Shown here piece by piece: positions 33,060 to 41,582 of a stretch of 64,000 nt of DNA. Below the pieces are notes generated by a model that made no database searches, was not told the DNA's origin, and saw nothing but the letters and a program-made list of their open reading frames with translations. A program made the position numbers and the translations under genes. The DNA is from Alphaproteobacteria bacterium (GTDB taxonomy: Bacteria; Pseudomonadota; Alphaproteobacteria; UBA8366; GCA-2717185): positions 372,001-436,000 of the forward strand of contig WLWY01000005.1 in the NCBI GenBank assembly GCA_012103325.1, given 5' to 3'. Positions within the stretch are counted from its first letter, which is position 1, and each line of letters begins with the position of its first letter.

Positions 33060-33160
33060 GCGCATATCCTTCCAAACTCAGTGCCCAATTTTGCGTAAGG
33101 CTACACATCGAAGGCCATGAGGGCCAATATCGGGCACATCGAAAACGTTTGGGAAGCGCC

Positions 33161-34300
33161 ATGACCGAGTTCACCGATGATCAGATCGCGATCCGCGATA
33201 TGACCCGCGACTTCATTCAGAAGGAAGTCGCGCCGTTCGCGGCGGAATGGGATCGTTTAGCAACAGTTCCGAAGGAGGTTGTGCGTAAGGCGGGCGCGCT
33301 CGGCCTGTTCGGGGTAACGATGCCGACGGACTACGCTGGCGCCGGTGCGGACTTCCTGTCCTACGTGCTGGTTACCGAGGAAATCGCCGCCGGTGACGCC
33401 GGTTTCGCCAACCTGATCAACGGCACCAATTCCTACGGCTTCAAGGTTCGGGACTACGGCACAGCCGAACAAAAGGAAAAGTATCTGGCGCCGGTCGCGC
33501 GGGGTGACGCGCTCGCCTGCATGATGCTGACCGAACCGCATACCGGGTCCGACGCCGCCAATATCCGGACCCGAGCCGAGCGCCACGACGACCGCTACGT
33601 GATCAATGGAACGAAGGCCTTCATCACCAACGGCGAGTCCTCCGGCTACGCTTGCGTCATTGCCGTGACCGACCCCGAGGCCGGCAAGAAGGGCATCTCC
33701 GCCTTTCTCATTTCGACGGATCAGCCGGGTTACAAGGTCCTGCGCCACGAGTCGAAACTCGGTCACCGCACCAACGAAACCTGCCAGGTCCTTTTGGAGG
33801 ACCTGGAAGTGCCTGCCTCGGACATACTTGGCGAACCGGGGCAGGGCCTGAAGATTGCCCTATCGGGTCTCGACAGCGGCCGGGTTGCGGTCGCCGCGCA
33901 GGCGATCGGCGTGGCGCGGGCGGCACTGGATGCGGCGCTTGCCTATGCGCGGGAGCGCGAGGCGTTCGGCAAGAAGATTTTCGAGCATCAGGCGGTCGCC
34001 TTTCAATTGGCGGAAATGGCCATGCGGATCGAGGTCGCACGCGCCATGTGCCACCGCGCGGCGGCGCTGAAGGAGACTGGCGTCCGCTGCATCAAGGAAT
34101 CATCGATTGCAAAGCTGTACGCCTCCGTTATGGCGGAGAAAGTGTGCTCCGCCGCAATCCAGGTGCATGGCGGCTACGGCTTCATCAACGATTATCCGGT
34201 CGAAAAATACTACCGCGACGCCCGCGTCTTTCAGATTTACGATGGCACCAACGAGGTTCAGAAGATCTTGATTTCCCGGGAGCTGGCGGCGGGGTACTGA
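33161..34300 (+). CDS. Acyl-CoA dehydrogenase
   Basis: A 379-residue FAD-dependent acyl-CoA dehydrogenase of standard length. FAD-contact segments are CMMLTEPHTGSDAANI and INGTKAFITNGE. The helical C-terminal domain has the VHGGYGFINDYPVEKYYRDARV block, and the catalytic Glu is in YDGTNEVQKI. It dehydrogenates acyl-CoA at alpha-beta and passes electrons to ETF. The acyl specificity (short, branched or aromatic) is not evident. It is divergent from the LLM gene, with its stop one base before the pyrophosphatase stop on the other strand. Confidence 0.92.
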   Translation: MTEFTDDQIAIRDMTRDFIQKEVAPFAAEWDRLATVPKEVVRKAGALGLFGVTMPTDYAGAGADFLSYVLVTEEIAAGDAGFANLINGTNSYGFKVRDYGTAEQKEKYLAPVARGDALACMMLTEPHTGSDAANIRTRAERHDDRYVINGTKAFITNGESSGYACVIAVTDPEAGKKGISAFLISTDQPGYKVLRHESKLGHRTNETCQVLLEDLEVPASDILGEPGQGLKIALSGLDSGRVAVAAQAIGVARAALDAALAYAREREAFGKKIFEHQAVAFQLAEMAMRIEVARAMCHRAAALKETGVRCIKESSIAKLYASVMAEKVCSAAIQVHGGYGFINDYPVEKYYRDARVFQIYDGTNEVQKILISRELAAGY

Positions 34301-34828
34301 TTACGTTCCGGCGCGTTCTATCGCCTGCTCGATCAGTCTTGCCGCATCGTCCGGGCCGCCCCAGCGGTCCAGCTTGACCCATTTGTTGGGCTCTAGGTCC
34401 TTGTAGTGCAGAAAGAAGTGGGAGATCTGTTCGCGCAGGATTTCCGGCAGGTCCTCGTAGCTGTCGACGCCGGTGTAGTAAGGGTGCAGCGCGTCGACGG
34501 GAACCGACAAGATCTTCTCGTCGGGTCCGGCTTCGTCCGTCATGAACAAAACGCCGACGGGGCGCACGCGGACGACGCAGCCCGGGAACAGCGAAACGTC
34601 GCTGGCGATCAGCACATCGATGGGGTCGCCGTCTTCGGACAGCGTGTGCGGCACGAAGCCGTAATTGCACGGGTAGCGCATCGCGGTGTGCATGATCCGG
34701 TCGACATAGAGCGCGCCGGACTTCTTATCCAACTCGTACTTCACCGGTTCGCCGCCTTTGGGTACTTCGACGATGACGTTGATGTCCCAGGGCGGCTGAA
34801 CGCCCGTGGGGATTTCTTCGATTCTCAT
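34301..34828 (-). CDS. ppa: Inorganic pyrophosphatase (family I)
   Basis: A 175-residue soluble pyrophosphatase, the usual family I length. It has the conserved EVPKGGEPVKYELDK and YPCNYGFVPHTLSEDGDPIDVL blocks, the latter with the metal-binding Asp residues, and the later DEKILSVPVDALHPYY. It hydrolyses pyrophosphate to phosphate and drives biosynthesis forward. The ATG at 34828 gives the standard MRIEEIP start; an in-frame ATG eight codons upstream is unlikely. It starts 11 bp after the LysR gene ends on the same strand. Confidence 0.95.
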   Translation of the reverse strand: MRIEEIPTGVQPPWDINVIVEVPKGGEPVKYELDKKSGALYVDRIMHTAMRYPCNYGFVPHTLSEDGDPIDVLIASDVSLFPGCVVRVRPVGVLFMTDEAGPDEKILSVPVDALHPYYTGVDSYEDLPEILREQISHFFLHYKDLEPNKWVKLDRWGGPDDAARLIEQAIERAGT

Positions 34829-34838
34829 ATCGCTGGAT

Positions 34839-35687
34839 CTATGCCGTTGCATCGGAAAGGTAGTCGATCAGCTGCTGCAGCGGTTTCGTCGGCGCGCGGT
34901 CCTGCCGCCAGACGAGGTAGGTGCGGCAGTCTCCGAGAGGCGCGGGCAGGTCTTCGATGTCGAAGCCGTCGCGGTGGACGCTGGCTTCGGCGGAGATGCG
35001 CGGCACGACGGCGATCCCGACGCCGGCTTTGACGCAACCCAGCATGCCGTCGAGCGTGCCCATCTCGATGATCGGCACGGGGACGGCGCCGATATCGCGC
35101 AGCCATTGTTCGGCCAGCGCGCGGTAGGAGCAGCCCTGGCGGAAGGCGATCAGCGGGGCCAGGGCATTCTGGCCCTTCGGGCTGACGCATACCATCGTCT
35201 CGCGGAACGCCTCCCTACTGTCCAGCGCATCATGGTCGACCCGGCCGGCGACGAATGCCGCGTCGACCTGCCGGTCCAGCACGGCCGTAACCAGCTCGTC
35301 GGTCGTCGCGGTCATCAGGGACAGCGGCGCATCGGGGAACCGTTCATGCAGGCGCTTGATCAGCGCCGGCAGGCGTGTCGCCGTCGCGTTCTCCAGTCCG
35401 CCGAGCCGCAGCCCGGCGCGCTCGCCATCCGCGTCCGCGACCACGGTTTCCGCTTCCTCGATCAGGGAAACGATCTGCTCGGCATAGGCTTCCAGCCGGG
35501 TGCCAGCCGTGGTCAGTTTCGTGGCGCGACCGTCCCGCTCGAACAGGGCGACGCCGAGCCGCTCCTCCAGCTTGCGGATGCGCGCGGTCACGTTGGACTG
35601 CACGCAGCCCAACTCGTCCGCCGCATGGGTGAAACTGCCGCTTCGAGCGATGGCGCGAAAGGTCTGGAGATGTCGGGTATCGATCAT
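34839..35687 (-). CDS. LysR-family transcriptional regulator
   Basis: A 282-residue LysR regulator. The N-terminal HTH (TFRAIARSGSFTHAADELGCVQSNVTARIRKLEERLG) is followed by a coinducer-binding domain with LRLGGLENATATRLP and GVGIAVVPRI. It is divergent from the cupin gene at 35818, with a 130-bp spacer containing a perfect T-N11-A-type palindrome. It therefore probably controls itself and the cupin gene, as LysR proteins commonly do. The downstream pyrophosphatase gene may read through from it. Confidence 0.92.
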   Translation of the reverse strand: MIDTRHLQTFRAIARSGSFTHAADELGCVQSNVTARIRKLEERLGVALFERDGRATKLTTAGTRLEAYAEQIVSLIEEAETVVADADGERAGLRLGGLENATATRLPALIKRLHERFPDAPLSLMTATTDELVTAVLDRQVDAAFVAGRVDHDALDSREAFRETMVCVSPKGQNALAPLIAFRQGCSYRALAEQWLRDIGAVPVPIIEMGTLDGMLGCVKAGVGIAVVPRISAEASVHRDGFDIEDLPAPLGDCRTYLVWRQDRAPTKPLQQLIDYLSDATA

Positions 35688-35690
35688 AAT

Positions 35691-35709
35691 TAATCACTAT
35701 AATTGATTA
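35691..35709. promoter_or_regulatory. Predicted LysR operator
   Basis: TAATCA (35691-35696) and TGATTA (35704-35709) form a perfect palindrome with a 7-bp AT-rich centre, in the spacer between the divergent LysR and cupin genes. This fits the LysR T-N11-A box. It lies four bases upstream of the regulator's start codon, which suits autorepression. Confidence 0.65.
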
Positions 35710-35817
35710 TTTGTGGGAATCTAGATCATCTTTTTAGAAACGTTCGCGAGCCACCGGATTGCGGGGTGGTGCATGCTGTCCTAACCTGATCGGATCGGGA
35801 AACGAGGGAGAGCAATC

Positions 35818-36234
35818 ATGGACATCAAACGCGCAAACGACCGGCCGACCAAAATGGCGCCGGAAGATAACTTTACGGGGCAGGTCTGGCAGGATCCGGT
35901 GATCGTGGGAGAGGCGCCGTCGCGGATGCGCGCCACCAACGTGTCCTTCACACCCGGCGCGCGGACGGCCTGGCATTCCCACCCGGTTGGCCAGACGCTG
36001 TATTGCGTGACCGGCATCGGCCGGGTTCAGCTCGAAGGCGAGCAGGTGCAGGAACTGCACCCCGGCGACACTGCCGTCATCCCGCCGAACACGCGGCATT
36101 GGCATGGGGCGGCGTCCGACCGGCTGTTCATCCATCTCGCGATGTCGGAAACGAGCGACACGGGCGAAGGTACGGAGTGGTTCGAGAAGGTCAGCGACGA
36201 GGATTACACCAAGCCGCCCGCGCCGGTGGTGTAG
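35818..36234 (+). CDS. Cupin-domain protein
   Basis: A 138-residue single-domain cupin. Motif 1 is PGARTAWHSHPVGQTLYCVTGIGRVQ with metal-ligand histidines and motif 2 is PGDTAVIPPNTRHWHGAA. Such small cupins bind a divalent metal and include isomerases, quercetin-type oxygenases and stress proteins. The opening IKRANDRPTKMAPEDNFTG resembles proteins found next to carboxymuconolactone-type enzymes. It is divergent from and probably controlled by the LysR gene. GAGGGAG precedes the ATG. Confidence 0.88.
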   Translation: MDIKRANDRPTKMAPEDNFTGQVWQDPVIVGEAPSRMRATNVSFTPGARTAWHSHPVGQTLYCVTGIGRVQLEGEQVQELHPGDTAVIPPNTRHWHGAASDRLFIHLAMSETSDTGEGTEWFEKVSDEDYTKPPAPVV

Positions 36235-36591
36235 AAGCCATTGCTGCATACAGGAGCCGTTATCCTGAACAAGGCGAGAAGCGCCGCAGATTCCGGGTGA
36301 TAAGTTGGTGAGGTTGCTGTCGACAACGCGATATGGGCCTGCTATTCGCACTGTTCCCCAATTTATAGCGCGAGGTGGATCGCCTTAGGCGCCGTAACGG
36401 GTGTCGAAAAATCTTACAATGGCGAAGATGTTTCTTGCGGACCTATAAACTTTTGTAAATAAATATAAAATTTGGTTCGTGTCGATTTTTTTCGTCAAAA
36501 TGTCCGCAGACTGTGTCGGAATAGTTTACAGTTTTTGCGATCGTTATGGGGCGGACCTTCTAAGCCATTGAATCTATGTTACTTTGGAATT
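36235..36591. other. AT-rich intergenic region with repeated GTGTCG motifs
   Basis: No gene is visible in this low-GC stretch. GTGTCGAAAAATCTTACA (36401-36418) and GTGTCGGAATAGTTTACA (36513-36530) are related 18-mers, 112 bp apart, each containing TGT-N11-ACA. A third GTGTCG is at 36479. They lie about 70-190 bp upstream of a sigma-54-like promoter, the correct zone for enhancer-binding-protein sites. Confidence 0.45.
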
Positions 36592-36607
36592 TGGCACGAA
36601 TTTTGCT
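36592..36607 (+). promoter_or_regulatory. Sigma-54 (RpoN) promoter
   Basis: TGGCACGAATTTTGCT matches the sigma-54 consensus TGGCAC-N5-TTGCW exactly, with -24 GG and -12 GC at the correct spacing. It lies 68 bp upstream of the PEP-CTERM gene. Some PEP-CTERM/exosortase genes are known to be under PrsK/PrsR and RpoN control, which this fits. Confidence 0.8.
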
Positions 36608-36674
36608 TCAGATAGTTTGGGTTGGTGGTGGTATGGCCTAGCGTCAACCGTCGAAAACTGAAAGGAAAAGGCAT

Positions 36675-37268
36675 ATGAAACGCAACTTGTTTGGGGGAAC
36701 GCTCGGTTTCGTGCTGCTCGCCGCGGCAGGGACGGCAAACGCCGGCGTGATACTTCAAGATCTCGGTCCCAGTAACACACAAATAAATTCTGCTGAGCGG
36801 ATTGGCCAATCATTCACGGCCGAAGACTCATTTGTCAGTTTCGCCTTTTCTTTTGAAGAAATAAATCCGAGTTTCCCCAACGATTCCCTAGCGTTCTCTC
36901 TCCATGATGGCTCCGGTTTTGGAGGGGCTACCCTATTCTCGACCAACTTTTCGCTCGCGGACGGGTTCGTGGGTTTCTTTGATTTTGATATTTCTTCCGT
37001 CGCACTTGCGGTTGGTCAGGTTTATACGGCTGAGGTGGAAGCGCCCGCGCCCGGAAACAGTCCGCGCTGGGGGATCAACAGCACGAGCGGCAATCCCTAC
37101 GCCGGGGGAGAGTTTTTCAGTCAAAGCAGCGCTGTTGTCAATCGGGACGCCAGGTTCCGTGTGACTCCCCAGACAGTGAACTCGGTCCCGGAACCCTCGG
37201 CGTTGCTCCTATTCGGAGTGGGCTTAGCGGGTTTGGCGGGGTACGGGCGCCGCCGTCGGAGTGATTAG
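36675..37268 (+). CDS. PEP-CTERM-sorted exported protein
   Basis: A 197-residue exported protein. It has a signal peptide (TLGFVLLAAAGTANAG), a beta-rich middle low in Cys (FSFEEINPSFPNDSLAFSLHDG) and a C-terminal sorting tail with VPEPSALLLFGVGLAGLAG followed by a basic cluster (YGRRRRSD). This is the exosortase recognition signal. The protein would be processed by an exosortase and released to the surface or matrix. No exosortase gene is in the window. The sigma-54 promoter upstream supports co-regulation with the exosortase system. It differs in composition from its GC-rich neighbours. Confidence 0.9.
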   Translation: MKRNLFGGTLGFVLLAAAGTANAGVILQDLGPSNTQINSAERIGQSFTAEDSFVSFAFSFEEINPSFPNDSLAFSLHDGSGFGGATLFSTNFSLADGFVGFFDFDISSVALAVGQVYTAEVEAPAPGNSPRWGINSTSGNPYAGGEFFSQSSAVVNRDARFRVTPQTVNSVPEPSALLLFGVGLAGLAGYGRRRRSD

Positions 37269-37328
37269 CCGGATCGAAAGCGCGAGTTCTCCCGCAGTGC
37301 CATTGACCCGCCAGACCCGGCGTCTGAC

Positions 37329-38030
37329 CTACGTACCACCCAGATATTGCCGAAAATGCGCCAGCGTGCGGTCCCGCGCGATGGCGGCCTGCGCTTCGTT
37401 GTACGGGTCGTAGCCGAAGCGGTTGAAGCCGTGCTCCGTGCCGGGATAGATGTGGATCTGCACATTGTCCATGTCGCCCATCCGGGCCCGGATCGTCTCG
37501 ACGGTGTCGGCGGGGACATGCGGGTCGTTCTCGGCGAAGTTCATGATGAGCGGGCAGTTCAGCCCGTCGGCCTCGTCGAGATGCTCGTGGATCTGCACAC
37601 CGTAATAGCTGACCGCCGCGTCGATCTTGTGCCGCACGCTCGACAGATAGGTGAACTTGCCGCCGAGGCAGAAGCCCATGACGCCGACCTTGCCGGTGCA
37701 CGCATCGTGCTCTCTCAGCTCCGCCACGGTATCGCCGAGGTCGCGGGCGAATTGGTCGGTGTCCATTTGCGCCCGCAGCGCCTGCGCCTTGGCGCGGCCG
37801 TCGTCGGTATAGGGCAGGTAGCAGCCCGCCTCCTGCCGCCAATAGACGTCGGGCGCGAGGGCGACGAACCCGTCTTCCGCATAGCCGTCGGCGACGGACC
37901 GGATGTGCCGGTTCGTGTTGAAGACCTCCGGCAGGACGACGATGCCCGGCGCCGGGGTTGTCTTCGGCAGGGCTAAATAGCCTGCGAAGATCTCGCCGTC
38001 GGCGGCCGTAATTTCGATTTCCATTCCCAT
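37329..38030 (-). CDS. Dienelactone hydrolase family protein
   Basis: A 233-residue alpha/beta hydrolase of the dienelactone hydrolase family. The nucleophile Cys is in MGFCLGGKFTYL, an Asp in FAENDPHVPA and a His in GTEHGFNR. Family members hydrolyse dienelactones from chloroaromatics or other lactones and esters. The start is the ATG at 38030 with GAGAG upstream. It is 13 bp downstream of the MetE-like gene on the same strand, so the two are co-transcribed. Confidence 0.9.
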   Translation of the reverse strand: MGMEIEITAADGEIFAGYLALPKTTPAPGIVVLPEVFNTNRHIRSVADGYAEDGFVALAPDVYWRQEAGCYLPYTDDGRAKAQALRAQMDTDQFARDLGDTVAELREHDACTGKVGVMGFCLGGKFTYLSSVRHKIDAAVSYYGVQIHEHLDEADGLNCPLIMNFAENDPHVPADTVETIRARMGDMDNVQIHIYPGTEHGFNRFGYDPYNEAQAAIARDRTLAHFRQYLGGT

Positions 38031-38043
38031 CTGTTCTCTCGAT

Positions 38044-39075
38044 TCAGTGTAATTCGTTACGGATGATGGCAGCACCTTCGGCCAGCGCCTTGAGTTTACC
38101 GAATGCCACGCCGCGCGGCAGATATTTCATGCCGCAGTCGGGCGCGGCGATGAGGCGGTCGGCCGGGATATGCTTGAGCGCACCGCGCAGCCGCTCGGCG
38201 ACCAGCGCCGGCGTCTCCACTTCTTCGGTGCCGAGATTGATGACGCCGAACAGCACCTTCTTGTTCGGCAGTTTTTCCAGAATCGCCGGATCGAGCTTCG
38301 GCTGCGCCGCTTCGATGGAGATCGCGCCGGCACAGCAGGCGTCCAGTTGCGGCAGATAGGAATACCCCTCGGGCTTCTCGCTGACGACATAGGCGTAGCC
38401 GAAACAGAGATGCACGACCGTGGGACCGTCGACGCCATCCAGCGCCCGGTCGATGGCGGCGACGCCGAATTTTTCCGCTTCGATCGGGTTGGCCTGCATG
38501 TAGGGCTCGTCGATCTGGATCACGTCCGCCCCCGCAGCCTTTAATTCGCGGACTTCTTCGTTCAGCGCGTCGGCGTAGGCCATGATCAGGGTTTCCTGAT
38601 CGCCGTAATGCTCGTCGAGCGCCAGCTTCGCCATTGTGAAGGCGCCGGGGATGGTGATCTTGATCGGCTTGTCGGTATGGGCGCGTAGGAATTCGACATC
38701 GCGAACCTGCACCGGTTTCGCGCGGCGGATCGGCCCGACGACACGCGGCACCTGCGTCGGCCGGCCGCTGCGGCTCGGCACGATGCCCGGGGTTTCAAGG
38801 TCGATTCCGTCGAGCGCATTGGCGAAGCGGTTGAAATAACTCTCACGCCGGACCTCGCCGTCGCTGACGATATCGATCCCGGCGCGTTCCTGATCGTGCA
38901 GCGCGGCCAAGGTGGCGTCGTCCTGCGCTTCTTCGAGCAGATCGTCAGCGACCCGCCAGACCTCCCGCATGCGCACGCGCGGCGGACCGCTGCCGAGCAG
39001 CTTTTCCTTGTCGACCAGCCAGGCCGGCTGCGGATAACTGCCCACCAGGGTTGTCGGGATCAGGGTGTCGAACAT
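38044..39075 (-). CDS. MetE C-terminal-domain-like methyltransferase
   Basis: A 343-residue protein equivalent to the C-terminal catalytic half of cobalamin-independent methionine synthase. Likely zinc ligands are His and Cys in VVHLCFGYAY, Glu in ISIEAAQ and Cys in APDCGMKYL. Substrate-loop residues are in LVGSYPQP and VIQIDEPYM. Such short MetE-like proteins accept various methyl donors, and some act in xenobiotic demethylation. The dienelactone hydrolase downstream suggests a catabolic setting more than methionine synthesis. The true substrate is uncertain. Confidence 0.85.
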   Translation of the reverse strand: MFDTLIPTTLVGSYPQPAWLVDKEKLLGSGPPRVRMREVWRVADDLLEEAQDDATLAALHDQERAGIDIVSDGEVRRESYFNRFANALDGIDLETPGIVPSRSGRPTQVPRVVGPIRRAKPVQVRDVEFLRAHTDKPIKITIPGAFTMAKLALDEHYGDQETLIMAYADALNEEVRELKAAGADVIQIDEPYMQANPIEAEKFGVAAIDRALDGVDGPTVVHLCFGYAYVVSEKPEGYSYLPQLDACCAGAISIEAAQPKLDPAILEKLPNKKVLFGVINLGTEEVETPALVAERLRGALKHIPADRLIAAPDCGMKYLPRGVAFGKLKALAEGAAIIRNELH

Positions 39076-39152
39076 GGCGGTCTCGCGTGCCTTGAATTAG
39101 TTTGGACACACCAAATGGAGGTCCCTGCGGCGCAACGAAGCGTTGGCGCATT

Positions 39153-39284
39153 CCCCCCATCCTAACCTTCCCTCACAAGGGGGGAAGGGAATATTTAAAT
39201 AAGGTGACGTCGCGGTTCCCCTCCCCCTTGAGGGGCTGAACGGCTTTGGTGACCGTTCAGGGATAGGGTGGGGGTGGACGGCGG
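39153..39284. repeat. GC-rich palindromic intergenic repeat (first type)
   Basis: CCCCCCATCCTAACC, CACAAGGGGGG and CCCTCCCCCTTGAGGGG with GGGTGGGGGTGGACGG give a nested palindrome, here with an inner hairpin CTGAACGG/CCGTTCAG. It is the same family as 5893-7191, 20991-21165, 44257-44389 and 47582-48797, but without the outer IS5-like ends. Confidence 0.85.
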
Positions 39285-39332
39285 CGTCCCAAGTTCTAAG
39301 ATTGATCGTTGCCACTACACGGAGGTTCCGAG

Positions 39333-40214
39333 ATGCCGATCAACATTCGTCAAGTCGGCCCCTGTTTCGCGGGGGAGGTCGAGGGAGTCGACATGACCAA
39401 GCCGCTATCGGCGGAAGAGGCGGCGGCGATCCATGCTGGCATGGACGAATACGCCTTGCTGGTGTTTCGCGGTCCGGTCCTCACCGGCGACCAGCAGATG
39501 GCCTTTACGCTCAGCCTCGGCGAGATCGAACCGCCCTCGAAAGCGAGCCTGCGCGCCAAGGACGATTACCGCCTGCCGGACACTTTTGCCGACGTGTCGA
39601 ACCTGGATAAGGAAAACAAACCCATGGCGCGCGACGATCGGCGGCGGCTGTTTGCGATTGGCAACCGGCTGTGGCATTCCGACAGTTCGTTCAAGAAGGT
39701 GCCGGCGAAATACTCGCTGCTGCACGCGCACAGCGTGACCTCGAAGGGCGGGAATACGGAATTCGCCGATATGCGCGCGGCGTACGATGCGCTGGACGAC
39801 GACACCAAGGCGGAAGTCGAGGGGCTCGTCTGCGAACATTCGCAGATCTACTCGCGCCAGCAATGCGGCTTCTTCGATCTCTCCGATGTGGAGCGCGAGC
39901 GGTTTGCGCCGGTACGCCAGACACTGGTGCGGACGCATCCAGTGACGGGGCGCAAATCACTCTATCTGGCGTCGCATGCCGGCGGCATCGTCGGTTGGCC
40001 GGTGCCGGAAGCGCGCCTGTTTCTGCGCGATTTGATCGAACACGCCACGCAGCCGCAGTTCGTGTACTCCCATAAATGGGGCGTCGGCGATTTGGTGATG
40101 TACGACAACCGCCAGACGATGCACCGGGCGCGGCCCTTCCCAGAGAATGAGGTCCGCGATATGCGCCGCACCACCCTGGCCGGCGATGTGCCGACGGTCG
40201 AACAGGTTGCCTAA
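39333..40214 (+). CDS. TauD/TfdA-family Fe(II)/2-oxoglutarate dioxygenase
   Basis: A 293-residue taurine/2,4-D dioxygenase-type enzyme. Iron ligands are His and Asp in LWHSDSSFKKVPA and the distal His in NRQTMHRARPF; the 2-oxoglutarate Arg is in MRRTTLAGD. The ATG at 39333 is preceded by GGAGG; an upstream in-frame ATG has no site. It overlaps the MFS transporter gene end by four bases on the opposite strand. It probably hydroxylates an organic acid taken up from outside; the substrate is unknown. Confidence 0.9.
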   Translation: MPINIRQVGPCFAGEVEGVDMTKPLSAEEAAAIHAGMDEYALLVFRGPVLTGDQQMAFTLSLGEIEPPSKASLRAKDDYRLPDTFADVSNLDKENKPMARDDRRRLFAIGNRLWHSDSSFKKVPAKYSLLHAHSVTSKGGNTEFADMRAAYDALDDDTKAEVEGLVCEHSQIYSRQQCGFFDLSDVERERFAPVRQTLVRTHPVTGRKSLYLASHAGGIVGWPVPEARLFLRDLIEHATQPQFVYSHKWGVGDLVMYDNRQTMHRARPFPENEVRDMRRTTLAGDVPTVEQVA

Positions 40215-41419
40215 AGCCGTCTGGACAGCTTCCGTGCCGCGGTGATCGAGCAGAGCGCGATTGCCATGAACGCGGCGGCGATGACGAACACCATATGCGG
40301 CATGCCCGCGTCGAGTAGCCAGCCGAAGAACAAGGGCGTGAGGCCGGAGCCGACCGCGAAACCGACGAAAACAAACCCGAAGACCTTGCCGGTCTGACCG
40401 GGCGGGGTCATCTCGCGGACCATCAAATCGCGCGGCGGCAACACGAGGCCGAGGCCAATTCCCACGACAATCATAATCGCAATAAGGGCGATGTGCGGCA
40501 GCCCGGCGACGAGGGGGAGGAGGACGAACGCCGTCGCGAGGATCATCGCGCCTGCGGCGGTGATGCCGTGCCGGTTGAACCGGTCGACGATCAAACCGGC
40601 GAAGAAGATGCCGCCGACCACGCCGAACAAATGGCCCGTGAGTGCCGTATTCGCGAGATCGACACTCAGGCCGTGCAGATTGATCAGGCTACTGGCCGTG
40701 AAGGCGACCAACCCGCCGCTGGCCATGCCATAGAAGATAAAAAATCCCAGAAACAGGAGGACCGGTGCGGTCATGAGCAGACGCATGCCGCGCTTGTCCG
40801 TCGTGCCATTCGGGGCGGTTTTCTTGGTGCTTGCACTTTCACCGACGAACATGTCGCTGCGGACCAGCATCACCGCCCAGACCGCGACCCCGACGAGCCC
40901 GGTGGCAATGAAGGCCGTCCGCCAATCGCTGAACCCGGCGATGGCCAGCATCGTTAAGGGGGCACAGGCGCCGCCGAGGAAGCCGGAGAAGGTGTGTATC
41001 GAAAAGGCGCGCCCGAGGCGTCCTTCGCTGATCGAGCCGGACAGGATCGAATAGTCCGCCGGATGGAACACGCTGTTGCCCAGGCCGGCAATCACGGCGA
41101 GGACGAGCAAAATCCAGTAGGCGTCGGCGAAGCCGATCAGACTGACCGCCACGGCATTCAGACCCAGGCCGACCAGAAGCACCCGGCGCGGCCCGAAATG
41201 ATCGACCATGAAGCCGACCGGCGCTTGTACGAGCCCGCCCAGCAAGCTGTAGGCGGTCATCGCCAGGCCAAGTTCCGCATAGCTGACGCCGAACTCTTCC
41301 TTGAGGAAGAGGAACATCGCCGGCAGGGCCAGATAATAGAAGTGACTGAGGAAATGCCCCGTACTGATCAGCCCGATAATCCAGCTGTCGTGCCGTGGCC
41401 GCTCGACAACGGCCTCCAT
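40211..41419 (-). CDS. MFS transporter
   Basis: A 402-residue major facilitator superfamily protein with 12 predicted membrane helices, such as ISTGHFLSHFYYLALPAMFLF at the start and TAYSLLGGLVQAPVGFMVDHFG with the loop 2-3 motif (DHFGPRR). The central loop between the two halves (SDMFVGESASTKKTAPNGTTDKRG) is hydrophilic. It resembles the transporters of small organic solutes, but the direction and substrate are not evident. It is convergent with the TauD gene, which may supply or use the substrate. An IS4-family element lies about 160 bp upstream of its start. Confidence 0.9.
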   Translation of the reverse strand: MEAVVERPRHDSWIIGLISTGHFLSHFYYLALPAMFLFLKEEFGVSYAELGLAMTAYSLLGGLVQAPVGFMVDHFGPRRVLLVGLGLNAVAVSLIGFADAYWILLVLAVIAGLGNSVFHPADYSILSGSISEGRLGRAFSIHTFSGFLGGACAPLTMLAIAGFSDWRTAFIATGLVGVAVWAVMLVRSDMFVGESASTKKTAPNGTTDKRGMRLLMTAPVLLFLGFFIFYGMASGGLVAFTASSLINLHGLSVDLANTALTGHLFGVVGGIFFAGLIVDRFNRHGITAAGAMILATAFVLLPLVAGLPHIALIAIMIVVGIGLGLVLPPRDLMVREMTPPGQTGKVFGFVFVGFAVGSGLTPLFFGWLLDAGMPHMVFVIAAAFMAIALCSITAARKLSRRL

Positions 41420-41582
41420 TTTTCCTCCTGCAAGCGATCCGCGTATTGGCGCGACTGTGCGCTGTCAATTGCGGTGGCGCAAGCTTAAACGGTGTTTTTT
41501 ATCAATATGGTATGGGCTAACCATAAGCCGAACCATACCAATCGGATTGCACCTCCCCCTTAACCGTCATGCTTGAGCTTGA

